Shown one piece after another: positions 1-9,117 of a stretch of DNA of 64,000 bases (the first letter of the stretch is position 1; each line of letters opens with the position of its first letter). The position numbers and the translations under genes are program-made. Location of the stretch: positions 1 through 64,000 of the forward strand of contig JAMOTA010000044.1 in the NCBI GenBank assembly GCA_027068435.1, given 5' to 3'. Below the pieces are notes generated by a model. The model was given only the letters and a program-made list of their open reading frames with translations, did not search any database and was not told the origin of the DNA. Origin of the DNA: Sulfurovum sp. (GTDB lineage: Bacteria > Campylobacterota > Campylobacteria > Campylobacterales > Sulfurovaceae).

Positions 1-3000
1 AGTGGTGCAACGCCAACTGTTAGTGGTTTAGCTGAAGGTGACCATACTTTTACACTTACTGTTACAGATGACGATGGTGCTACTGCTACTGACACAGTAA
101 TTATCAAAATAAACGTTGCTGCAAATGTACCACCAGTTGCAGATGCAGGTCCTAACCAAGAGGTAACATTAAGTGAGGATGACACCTTTGAACTTACACT
201 AGATGGTAGTGGAAGTACAGACAGTGATGGAAGTATCACTAGCTACTCTTGGACAGATAGTAGAACCACATGGACAGGTATAAGCCCTAACTTAACGCAA
301 GCAGATTTTGGTGAAGGTGAACACACTATTACCCTTACCGTAACAGATGATGATAATGCCACAGAAACAGATACTGTTATTATCACTATTCTTTCTGCTA
401 ATAACGTACCTCCAGTAGCCGATGCTGGAGATGACCAAAGATATAACATAGGTGATCAGATTATCCTTGATGGTAACGGAAGTACAGATAGTGATGGTAA
501 TATTACAGACTATAGCTGGACTGACGGTACAACCGTATGGACAGGTGTAAACCCTGATTTAACTGGTTTAGCTACAGGAGAGTATGATATTAACCTTACT
601 GTTACAGATAATGGTGGTTTAAAATCATCAGATATCGTAAACATTAAAGTAAATGCTAAAGACAACGAAGCTCCTATAGCAGAAGCAGGTCCAGCTCAGA
701 CTGTTGTTTTAGGTGTAGATGTTTCCCTAGATGGAAGTGAAAGTAATGACTCCGATGGAAACATCACAGCTTACAGCTGGAGTGAAGATGGAACAGAGTT
801 AGCTACAGGAGTAAACCCAACTGTAAGTGACTTAACCGAGGGTGAACACATTATTACCCTTACTGTTACAGATGATGATGGTGCTACTGCTACAGATACT
901 GTGATTATAGATGTAGTACGTGGAGACAACACAGCACCTGTTGCAGATGCTCAAAATGTAGCACTTGACAAAAATGGCTCTCTTGACATCGTGCTTACTG
1001 GTTCTGACCAAGAGAATGACCCACTAACCTTTATAGTTGTAGATGAACCAATGTACGGTACACTTACTGGTACTGCACCTAACCTCACCTACACACCAAA
1101 CATTAACTTTGTAGGTGATGACAGCTTTACATTTAAAGTAAATGATGGCTACGACGACTCTGAAGTAGTGACTGTTAGTATAAGTGTTATTGACCCTAAC
1201 CCTCCTATTATCTACGAAAATGCCGATGACCTCTGTTATGAAGACAATACTTACGCAGGTAGGATGTGTATGGATATGGGTATATGTAAAGGTGGTATAG
1301 GTTGTACAACGGCTTATCCACTAAAAAATATCAACCCTGAGGGGCAAAGCCTCTCTAATGTTAGTGTCTTTTACGAAGAGAACGGTATGGGTGGTACTAT
1401 GGCTGGAGATTGTAGTATAAGCCCATCTGGAGACTGTAATCAAGAGAGTAATATAGAAATGGGACCCATGGGAATGCTTGGTAGTACTACCGCCTTCTAT
1501 TTTGCCGATGATATTGATACGGATCAAGATGATGCTTCTATCGCAACAAAAGCTCTTTTTGCAATGTCTTGTCTTAACAGTAGTAACCTTTACGCTTACT
1601 ACACAAGAGATGGTAACCAGTACCGTGGTGCAGTAAAATCTTGTGACCCTGAAAAAATAGGAGATGGTGCAGACCGTCCATTTACGATAAGAAACCCTAA
1701 ACATACAAGAAACATTACAGGTAACTATGCCATTATCGGTAACAGTAACCAGTGTACACTACACAGTAACGATAAACATAAGCCTTGGACAGGAGAGTGT
1801 TACGCTTCTTACAGTAATGACAGACCATCTAAGTTCTTAAACATAGATAGCAATGACACAACAGTTAACTCAACTAAATCTACACTAAACATCCCTAGTG
1901 ATGCTACTGTGGTATTTGCAGGTCTCTACTGGCAAGGAGTGGTACATAACTCTAACCAAAATACAGACTTTATGGATGACCAAACTATTTCAGGTAAACC
2001 TACCTTTGGTAGTCATATGCAACTTAACTTTGCAGAAATCGGAGACACTTATGGTGCAGATGAAGTACAGTTTAAAACTCCAAATGGTAGCTACCAGACA
2101 GTAAGAGCAGATAGACAAGGAAGTGGTGGGAATGCAAGAGGTTTTGACTACTACCAACTAGGTTATGCTGGTTTTAAAGATGTTACCTCTCTTATAGATA
2201 TAAACAATCCAAATGGTGACTACTATGTAGCCGATATCAAATCTCACCAAGGGATAGATGAAGGAAGTAGTGGTAACCATGGTAACTATGCTGCATGGAG
2301 TCTTGTGGTTATCTACACTAAAGATGATGAGAAGTTTAGAAACATTACCCTCTTTGATGGATATGCTACTGTAAATAGTCATTTTGATGAAGACTTAGTG
2401 ATGGAAGGTTTCTTAACATCCAAAACACTACCTATTAACTCTAAACTTGCAATGTTTGCTATGGATGGGGATAACGGTGAAAATGAGTTAAAAGTAGTCA
2501 ATGAAGCAGGTGAAGTTACAGAGATTCTAAACCAAGAGAACCCAGAGAACTCTCTGTTTGATTCTACAATATCTAGTAGTATTGAAAGAAGCCTTACTGA
2601 CCCTATAACAAGTCTAAGAACTGACCTTAAAGTACTAGAGCTTGAAGATGTACTTAACCCTCTTGAGACAAAAGCTACACTAAAGCCTCGTAGTGGTGGA
2701 GACCGTTATACACCTTCATACTTTATTATGTCTGCTGAGCTAATACGTCCTGATCTCTGTTATGACTACTCTTACAAACAAGATGGTAGTTACTTTACAG
2801 AAGAGAATGATGGTAGTAAAGATCCAAGATTAGAGGGTTCACTCTTTTCACAAAATCCTATTACTGTTTCTCTCTACCTTAAAAACAGAGAAAACTCTGA
2901 CTTTACTATTACAAATATGAGTGTAAGTGTTAAAGATATAGACACACTACAAGCTAGCTATATAGACAGTACAACTCAAGTGATACTTAATGATGAAAAT

Positions 3001-5661
3001 AGACGTAAAGATGTAACACCTAGAAGTTCAAATGAATCTTCTATTACAGATATACCTATTGGACCTGTAGGAGGAGATGAAGACTTCTACCTTTACTACA
3101 ACCTTGACCCTAAAGAGTACCATATAGATATGCCAATCAATGCATACTTAAACTACACTGCAACATTTAAAATGCCAGATGGAACTATACTTGAGTTACC
3201 ACCATACAGTAACCAAAAAGTAAATAGTGATATTCCTCTATGTGTAGAGGGTGACTTCTCATATTCACCAATACTAGGTGCATTTAATGTTCAACATAAA
3301 AACTTAAACAAATACAACCTCTACACACAAGTAGCAAGACGTGTAGATGATTTTGAAGTAAAATCTTACGACATCAACAACACAGATACAGCAAAAACTG
3401 TAAGTACTATTGTTGCAGTAGAGCTTATAGATGCTGGTTCTTACCATGAAACACAAACTTCTTGTCAAGAGCCTGAGAGAAGTTTAACACCACGTGTATG
3501 GGTTGTTTTAGATAACACAGACAAAACAGACTTTACAGATGATGTTATTGCTAATGCTATAAACATGGGGCTAGTATCTGATGCTATACTTCATGAAGAT
3601 GTAACGATAGACTCTCCTGAAGACTTCTATGATGTTGCACGTAGAAACACTGCCTTTAGAGTTTCATCTACAAACGTAGGAACAGATAGTCTTATCAAGC
3701 TTACACCTAGTACATGTAGAGGAAACCAACATGCACCTTGTTACGAGGTTGAGAACTTCCCTGACTTAGTAAGACTTGATGTAGGTGCAGGAGCTGGAAA
3801 TTGTGGTCAAGATATAGATGGTAACCCTAACAGTACCGACAAAATCCCACAATACTGTGGTAATGCAGGAAGAGCAGGGTTAGATAGTACTGAGTTAGCA
3901 CAATGTATGGAGTGTATTTATGGTTATGACTTAACCTATGTATGTTCACGTGACAACTTTGCTATTAGACCTAAATCTATCAAAATCTCACTAAGTGATG
4001 ATAACAATGCTACAGATAATGTGGATTTTGCAAACAATACAGACAAAGCAAGAAGTCAAAATTCACCAGTTAACCTTGTTGTAGGGTATCCATACAAATT
4101 TGAAATCAATGCTACGAATTTTAAAAATGAAAACCCTGTAAAAGGATACATTCAAAAATTTGACTCAAGCGATAAACTTAAACGTGCATTTATGCAATGG
4201 AGTCCTAGTTCAGATAGAGATGTCTCAGATTGTAATGTTCCAGAAGATAGAAATATGACATTCTTTGTTCTACATGGTATGAATACTAACCCTAGTCCAT
4301 TGAATACATGGCAAGATAGTCACGATACACTTGACAATGTAGGTGAATATGTATTTAAAATTGTAGATGATGAGTGGACAAAATTCGATTGGGACATTAA
4401 CTTTACACAACACCACAACAGTGCTCACTTTATATCAAGTTCAACTCCTGACTGTATAGTAAACTCTACTTCTTCAGCCAATGCACCAGCTAAAGCAGGT
4501 TGTACAACAAGTAGTATAGATGGTGATGTATATAAACCAGTATATATCCAAAGTTACCCTTTTGATATAAATGTTAATGGATTAAGTGCAACATCTAAAA
4601 ATGGAAAATTTGTATATATCAATACACTAGATAAATCACTCTATCCAAATGGTATAGATGAAAATATGTCTTATAATGTTCAAGGTAGTTTCAGTGCAAT
4701 GAGTTATGACCATAAAAGATTAACAAACTTTGTAAACAACTGTTATGCAGAAGATGTTGATATGTTATTAGATTATAGTTACACATTTGATGCAGACGAA
4801 AACAATACTTTTGCTTATGATATTATGGACAATAACGGTAGTAGTACTGTATATAGAGAAAGAGAGAATCATGAACTTAGAACTGATAATATTATTACAC
4901 AAGGTAAAGAGTATTTTGCGAAAGAGATGAATGGTAGTATAACAATGGACTTAGGATACAACTATCCACGTACAAACAATACGCCTATGAACCCTATATC
5001 TGTTAAAATGAATAACTTTAGCATTGGTTATACTACTCAACCAAATACACTTTATGTAGAGGGTCTAAATAACCATAAAATTCTTGGAAAGAAAACAATA
5101 GATAAAACGGTAAACTTCTTCTATGGTAGAGTAAAACCTGCACAAGAGTATTATCAGACAGCAGAGGCATCTATGAAAACACCTATCTCTACAGTTATCT
5201 ACTGTAACCTTGGTTATCAGAAATGTCAAGATAGAGGGATTATGGCAAAATATGCTCAAACTAATGAGAAAAATTGGTGGAAATCATTAGATCATGACAA
5301 CCAAACAAATAAAGATGGAAATATTGAAGTAGCAAGTACACCAAGAAGTGCCATAAGTACAACTAATATTTCTATTATGAGTAAAGGTGAAAATGATTCA
5401 ACAGTGATAAGTAGAGGAGATGCTAACCCTCCATTAATAGTACCAGTGAAGTTAGTAGCTTATGACAAAGAGAACACCTATGCATCTGTAAACTATACAG
5501 ATAGATGGCTTATCTATAACCCAACAAATGCGACAAAAGCACCTTCAAGATTTTACAGAGTGAAATTTACAGGTCAGTCAGGATGGGCAGGTCACGGTAA
5601 AACAGGTCACGTTGTAGGTGGCTCAACCAATACAAATAAAAATAGACGATTGGAGTGGTAA
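1..5661 (+). CDS. Giant secreted/surface protein with N-terminal PKD repeats and an Ig/cadherin-like module, 5' truncated by window edge
   Basis: Frame 1 is open from base 1; the track start (GTG at 901) is internal. Repeated motifs PPVADAGxxQ, DGSxSxDSDGxITxYSW and GEHTITLTVTDDD are typical of PKD domains, followed by NDPLTF...YTPNxNFVGDDSFTFKVNDG. Confidence 0.85.
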   Translation, partial: SGATPTVSGLAEGDHTFTLTVTDDDGATATDTVIIKINVAANVPPVADAGPNQEVTLSEDDTFELTLDGSGSTDSDGSITSYSWTDSRTTWTGISPNLTQADFGEGEHTITLTVTDDDNATETDTVIITILSANNVPPVADAGDDQRYNIGDQIILDGNGSTDSDGNITDYSWTDGTTVWTGVNPDLTGLATGEYDINLTVTDNGGLKSSDIVNIKVNAKDNEAPIAEAGPAQTVVLGVDVSLDGSESNDSDGNITAYSWSEDGTELATGVNPTVSDLTEGEHIITLTVTDDDGATATDTVIIDVVRGDNTAPVADAQNVALDKNGSLDIVLTGSDQENDPLTFIVVDEPMYGTLTGTAPNLTYTPNINFVGDDSFTFKVNDGYDDSEVVTVSISVIDPNPPIIYENADDLCYEDNTYAGRMCMDMGICKGGIGCTTAYPLKNINPEGQSLSNVSVFYEENGMGGTMAGDCSISPSGDCNQESNIEMGPMGMLGSTTAFYFADDIDTDQDDASIATKALFAMSCLNSSNLYAYYTRDGNQYRGAVKSCDPEKIGDGADRPFTIRNPKHTRNITGNYAIIGNSNQCTLHSNDKHKPWTGECYASYSNDRPSKFLNIDSNDTTVNSTKSTLNIPSDATVVFAGLYWQGVVHNSNQNTDFMDDQTISGKPTFGSHMQLNFAEIGDTYGADEVQFKTPNGSYQTVRADRQGSGGNARGFDYYQLGYAGFKDVTSLIDINNPNGDYYVADIKSHQGIDEGSSGNHGNYAAWSLVVIYTKDDEKFRNITLFDGYATVNSHFDEDLVMEGFLTSKTLPINSKLAMFAMDGDNGENELKVVNEAGEVTEILNQENPENSLFDSTISSSIERSLTDPITSLRTDLKVLELEDVLNPLETKATLKPRSGGDRYTPSYFIMSAELIRPDLCYDYSYKQDGSYFTEENDGSKDPRLEGSLFSQNPITVSLYLKNRENSDFTITNMSVSVKDIDTLQASYIDSTTQVILNDENRRKDVTPRSSNESSITDIPIGPVGGDEDFYLYYNLDPKEYHIDMPINAYLNYTATFKMPDGTILELPPYSNQKVNSDIPLCVEGDFSYSPILGAFNVQHKNLNKYNLYTQVARRVDDFEVKSYDINNTDTAKTVSTIVAVELIDAGSYHETQTSCQEPERSLTPRVWVVLDNTDKTDFTDDVIANAINMGLVSDAILHEDVTIDSPEDFYDVARRNTAFRVSSTNVGTDSLIKLTPSTCRGNQHAPCYEVENFPDLVRLDVGAGAGNCGQDIDGNPNSTDKIPQYCGNAGRAGLDSTELAQCMECIYGYDLTYVCSRDNFAIRPKSIKISLSDDNNATDNVDFANNTDKARSQNSPVNLVVGYPYKFEINATNFKNENPVKGYIQKFDSSDKLKRAFMQWSPSSDRDVSDCNVPEDRNMTFFVLHGMNTNPSPLNTWQDSHDTLDNVGEYVFKIVDDEWTKFDWDINFTQHHNSAHFISSSTPDCIVNSTSSANAPAKAGCTTSSIDGDVYKPVYIQSYPFDINVNGLSATSKNGKFVYINTLDKSLYPNGIDENMSYNVQGSFSAMSYDHKRLTNFVNNCYAEDVDMLLDYSYTFDADENNTFAYDIMDNNGSSTVYRERENHELRTDNIITQGKEYFAKEMNGSITMDLGYNYPRTNNTPMNPISVKMNNFSIGYTTQPNTLYVEGLNNHKILGKKTIDKTVNFFYGRVKPAQEYYQTAEASMKTPISTVIYCNLGYQKCQDRGIMAKYAQTNEKNWWKSLDHDNQTNKDGNIEVASTPRSAISTTNISIMSKGENDSTVISRGDANPPLIVPVKLVAYDKENTYASVNYTDRWLIYNPTNATKAPSRFYRVKFTGQSGWAGHGKTGHVVGGSTNTNKNRRLEW

Positions 5662-6381
5662 ATGATATATAGCAAAAAATTTCGCCCTGCTGTAGCAATG
5701 GTAGAACTTATCTTTGCTATAGTCATAATGGGCATTGCTATGATGTCCGCACCTCTACTTATAAGTACCGCGGGGAAAGGCAGTACTGTTGCCATTCAAC
5801 AAGAAGGGATAAACGAAGCATCTACACGTATGGCTATTATCATGAGTTATGCGTGGGATGAGAATGATACAGATGAAATGTATATTCCTCCTATTTTACA
5901 TGTCACAAATGGACATACTGACTTAGATGAATCGGGAGATTCAGAAAGACGTGTAGGGACACCAGATGCTAGTCAACGAACCTTCCTTATTTCAGATTCA
6001 AACAGTAGTGAATTAAATGCAAGTACACTACTTGCAATGGATAGCAATGACAATAATGAAGAAGATGATATTGATGATTTTGTAGGTAGTATTTCACTTA
6101 CTCTTGTAGGTAGTAGTACCGATACAGATTACATTGAAAAAGATACCATTAATATAAAAACAGAAATTTCCTATATATCAGATAATGTAGATGGGGGATA
6201 TAGTAATGGACATACTATCAATTTTATACCATTTCAAGCTAATGCTGCTACAACAAACATAAAAGAAATTACAGTTACACTCACAAGTACAAGTGATATT
6301 GAAGAGCTTAACAAAACTATTGTACTTCGTGCTTTTTCTTGTAACATAGGTGGATACAAACTAGAAGAGAAGGTATTTTAG
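5662..6381 (+). CDS. Prepilin-type N-terminal cleavage/methylation domain protein (minor pilin/pseudopilin-like)
   Basis: N-term ...RPAVAMVELIFAIVIMGIAMMSAPLL: prepilin peptidase-like site, Glu5 and hydrophobic helix; ATG directly abuts the upstream stop codon. Confidence 0.75.
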   Translation: MIYSKKFRPAVAMVELIFAIVIMGIAMMSAPLLISTAGKGSTVAIQQEGINEASTRMAIIMSYAWDENDTDEMYIPPILHVTNGHTDLDESGDSERRVGTPDASQRTFLISDSNSSELNASTLLAMDSNDNNEEDDIDDFVGSISLTLVGSSTDTDYIEKDTINIKTEISYISDNVDGGYSNGHTINFIPFQANAATTNIKEITVTLTSTSDIEELNKTIVLRAFSCNIGGYKLEEKVF

Positions 6382-6383
6382 TC

Positions 6384-7220
6384 ATGAAAAATTTTAAAAA
6401 TAGACTTGGATTTTCTATGATAGAGGTTATTTTTGTTATTATTGTTTTAGGAATTATCTCTTCAATAGGTGCAGAGATAATCGCTAAAGTATATGAAAAC
6501 TACATTGTTCAAAGAGCACAACATCGTGCCTCCATAAAAACCCAACTTGCACTTAATCAAATGGTCAACCGTTTAAAATATGCTATTCCAGATACAATAG
6601 TACGTCGTAAAAGTAGAAACTCAGATAATGAAAATATCGATACACTTATGAGTAATGATTCTCAAGACTATACTGTATTACAATGGGTAGGAAGTGATAA
6701 AGAGAGCTTTAATGCTATCTCAGCAGATAACAATAGAAAACCTGGTTGGAGTGCTTTTTGTGATTTAAATGCTAGTGATGAGACACATATTTCTACTCCT
6801 GGATCAAATTTAGCATTGGCTAATACTATTATAAAAAACCTCTCAAATGATGTTGTAGATATAGAAAAATCTAGTATCTTTTTTCCTAACGATGATAATA
6901 CTTCGCATGCTATAGATAGTGCATCTGGAGAGATGATAACACTAGAAGATAATGCATTACGTATTGCAGAACGATATAAACTAGCTTGGACATCTTATGC
7001 ACTTGTTGTTGAAGAGGAGGAGTTGAGACTCTACTATACTTTTGACCCTGTAGTAGGTGTAGATATAGAAGATGATGTACCTCACCAGCTTCTTCTAAAA
7101 AATGTAACTACTTTTAAATTTGAAGGTAGAGGTAGCACTATACGTATTAAGCTTTGTGCCAAAGAGAAAATATCTGAGAATGCATATATCTCATCATGTA
7201 AAGAGAAGGCGGTATTCTAA
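6384..7220 (+). CDS. Prepilin-type N-terminal cleavage/methylation domain protein
   Basis: MKNFKNRLGFSMIEVIFVIIVLGIISSIGAEI: canonical G|FSMIE prepilin motif. Confidence 0.8.
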   Translation: MKNFKNRLGFSMIEVIFVIIVLGIISSIGAEIIAKVYENYIVQRAQHRASIKTQLALNQMVNRLKYAIPDTIVRRKSRNSDNENIDTLMSNDSQDYTVLQWVGSDKESFNAISADNNRKPGWSAFCDLNASDETHISTPGSNLALANTIIKNLSNDVVDIEKSSIFFPNDDNTSHAIDSASGEMITLEDNALRIAERYKLAWTSYALVVEEEELRLYYTFDPVVGVDIEDDVPHQLLLKNVTTFKFEGRGSTIRIKLCAKEKISENAYISSCKEKAVF

Positions 7221-7705
7221 TGAAATTTTATAAGCTAAAAAGAGAAGCATTCTCTATGATTACAGCTATTGTAATTATTGTACTTATGTCAAGTGTGGCT
7301 ATTCTTATCATGAATATGTCAGGTAAGATGGTTAAAGAGACTACGGCACAATACAGACAGGAACAAGCTATACTCTTAGCAAACAGTTACACAGAGTATG
7401 CTGTTATGGCAGTTACCGCAAACGACAGAAATGGATCTAGCTGCTTAAGCACTATCACTGGACTAGTAGGCGATACTGCACTAGGGTATGATATTACCGT
7501 GCAGATAGCCTATATAGGTACATCAGATGAGATGGGTGACTGTGAGGGGACACGAAAGTTAAGTGACACCGTAGCCAATACAGATACCCCTCTTACGATC
7601 ATTGTAGATGCTTATGTTAAATATAAAGATTTAGAGAATAGTGCTGCTGATACCAATGACATACCTAATATTGTCTATCATAGACGTACAGTCCAAAAGA
7701 TATAA
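7220..7705 (+). CDS. PilX/GspK-like minor pilin-type protein
   Basis: MKFYKLKREAFSMITAIVIIVLMSSVAILIMNMSG: prepilin-like helix lacking Glu5; overlaps the neighbouring genes by 1 nt on each side. Confidence 0.6.
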   Translation: MKFYKLKREAFSMITAIVIIVLMSSVAILIMNMSGKMVKETTAQYRQEQAILLANSYTEYAVMAVTANDRNGSSCLSTITGLVGDTALGYDITVQIAYIGTSDEMGDCEGTRKLSDTVANTDTPLTIIVDAYVKYKDLENSAADTNDIPNIVYHRRTVQKI

Positions 7706-8379
7706 TGATGCCATATAAAAAAGGATTTAATATGAATAGAGCCGCTTTTACACTTGTTGAAATCATTATGGTTATCGTTGTTCTTGGGATTCTTGCTTCT
7801 TTAGCTTTACCTAGATTAGATAGAGATGTCAAACAAGAAGCAGCAGATAGCATACTATCAGATATACGTTATACACAGCATTTAGCACTAACAGATAATA
7901 AACATAAATTCAATGAAGCAAAATGGCAAAGAGCCTTTTGGAAATTTAGTGTAGAATCATGTGCCAATGATACTGGACTCTTTATGGCTATTGGTACAGA
8001 TCTTGACTACTCAAAAGAACCCTCACGTGAAGAGTCTGCTTTAGACCCTATTAATGGTAAATTTATCTTTTGGGAAAATACAAGTGAATGTAGTGAAGGT
8101 TTAGAAGATTTAGATACTAGTAGTCGTATTTTTCTTACCAACAAATATGCGATTATCTCCGTAGAAGGTACTGGTGGGTGTGATGGAGTTCAACACATTG
8201 GTTTTGATAACACAGGTCGCCCACATGTGAGTTTCTCCAACTCAGATCAACCAAACTATGCTAGTGTTATGCACGAAACATGTACCTTTACCTTTACTAT
8301 GGAAGATGACACTACTTTTGCCATAGATATACTACCTGAAACAGGTTATGCCTATATTGTAGGTCAAGAGAACTCTTAG
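7705..8379 (+). CDS. Prepilin-type N-terminal cleavage/methylation domain protein
   Basis: NRAAFTLVEIIMVIVVLGILASLALPRLDR: canonical prepilin motif. Confidence 0.8.
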   Translation: MMPYKKGFNMNRAAFTLVEIIMVIVVLGILASLALPRLDRDVKQEAADSILSDIRYTQHLALTDNKHKFNEAKWQRAFWKFSVESCANDTGLFMAIGTDLDYSKEPSREESALDPINGKFIFWENTSECSEGLEDLDTSSRIFLTNKYAIISVEGTGGCDGVQHIGFDNTGRPHVSFSNSDQPNYASVMHETCTFTFTMEDDTTFAIDILPETGYAYIVGQENS

Positions 8380-8465
8380 CCCTCTCATTTACCCTTCATT
8401 AAGCTTCTTAAGTTACAATTAAGTATGGATTTAATTATCCATACTTTAAAACTAAAGGAATTATC

Positions 8466-8990
8466 ATGAAAAGAAGTATTACAGGAAGACATTTTGAACT
8501 CACTGAATCTATAAAAACACATGTTGAGGCTGCTATAGACGTACTAGATAAATATAATCTAGATATCACTACAGCCAATACAGTTATTTCATCAAGTGAA
8601 AAAAAAGGATTTTCTGTTGAATTTATAGTGAACCTCAAAGATAGAAATACTATTGTAATTACTCAGAATGATAAAGACATTTATACAGCAATTGATCTTG
8701 CTATTGAGCGAATGAAAAAATCTTTAAGACGTCATGCAGATAAGATTAAAGGTCATAGAATTATGAGCTTTAAAGATATGGGAACTGAAGCAGAAGCAGT
8801 TATGGACTTAGATACAGCAGATATTGAGTTAGTACCTATGGATTTAGAACTTCACAAACCACTAGATTTTGATGAAGCAATAGATGCACTAAAAGCAGAG
8901 AAGAAAAGACAATTTATTGTTTTTAATGACACTGAAGGTCTTATGAGAGTTATGTACAAAAGAGCTGATGGTAAATTTGGACTCTATTAA
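8466..8990 (+). CDS. hpf: Ribosome hibernation promoting factor (long HPF/RaiA family)
   Basis: MKRSITGRHFELTESIKTHVEAAIDVLDKY N-terminal S30AE domain; C-terminal KKRQFIVFNDTEGLMRVMYKRADGKFGLY dimerisation domain. Confidence 0.9.
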   Translation: MKRSITGRHFELTESIKTHVEAAIDVLDKYNLDITTANTVISSSEKKGFSVEFIVNLKDRNTIVITQNDKDIYTAIDLAIERMKKSLRRHADKIKGHRIMSFKDMGTEAEAVMDLDTADIELVPMDLELHKPLDFDEAIDALKAEKKRQFIVFNDTEGLMRVMYKRADGKFGLY

Positions 8991-8999
8991 TAGTTATAC

Positions 9000-9032
9000 C
9001 TACGTACTAGAGTACCCTACTCTAGTACGTAG
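9000..9032. terminator. 15-bp stem, CCC-loop hairpin between convergent hpf and recG (probable bidirectional terminator)
   Basis: CTACGTACTAGAGTA CCC TACTCTAGTACGTAG: perfect inverted repeat in the convergent intergenic gap, with T-rich sequence downstream of hpf. Confidence 0.6.
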
Positions 9033-9050
9033 TAGTTAGTTGCGATTTTA

Positions 9051-9117
9051 TTTTAACTCTTTTTTTATTTTAACTCTTTTTTTATTTTAACTCTTTTTTT
9101 ATTTTAACTCTTTTTTT
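9051..9117. repeat. 17-bp tandem repeat, about 4 copies (TTTTAACTCTTTTTTTA)
   Basis: Units at 9051-9067, 9068-9084, 9085-9101 and 9102-9117; overlaps the recG 3' end and stop codon. Confidence 0.95.

Noticed and set aside
1321-1704. Antisense ORF inside the giant PKD gene
   Set aside because: Shadow ORF opposite a strongly supported coding frame; no recognisable domain.
9051-9117. Possible CRISPR-like repeats
   Set aside because: Units are contiguous 17-mers without spacers; a simple tandem repeat.
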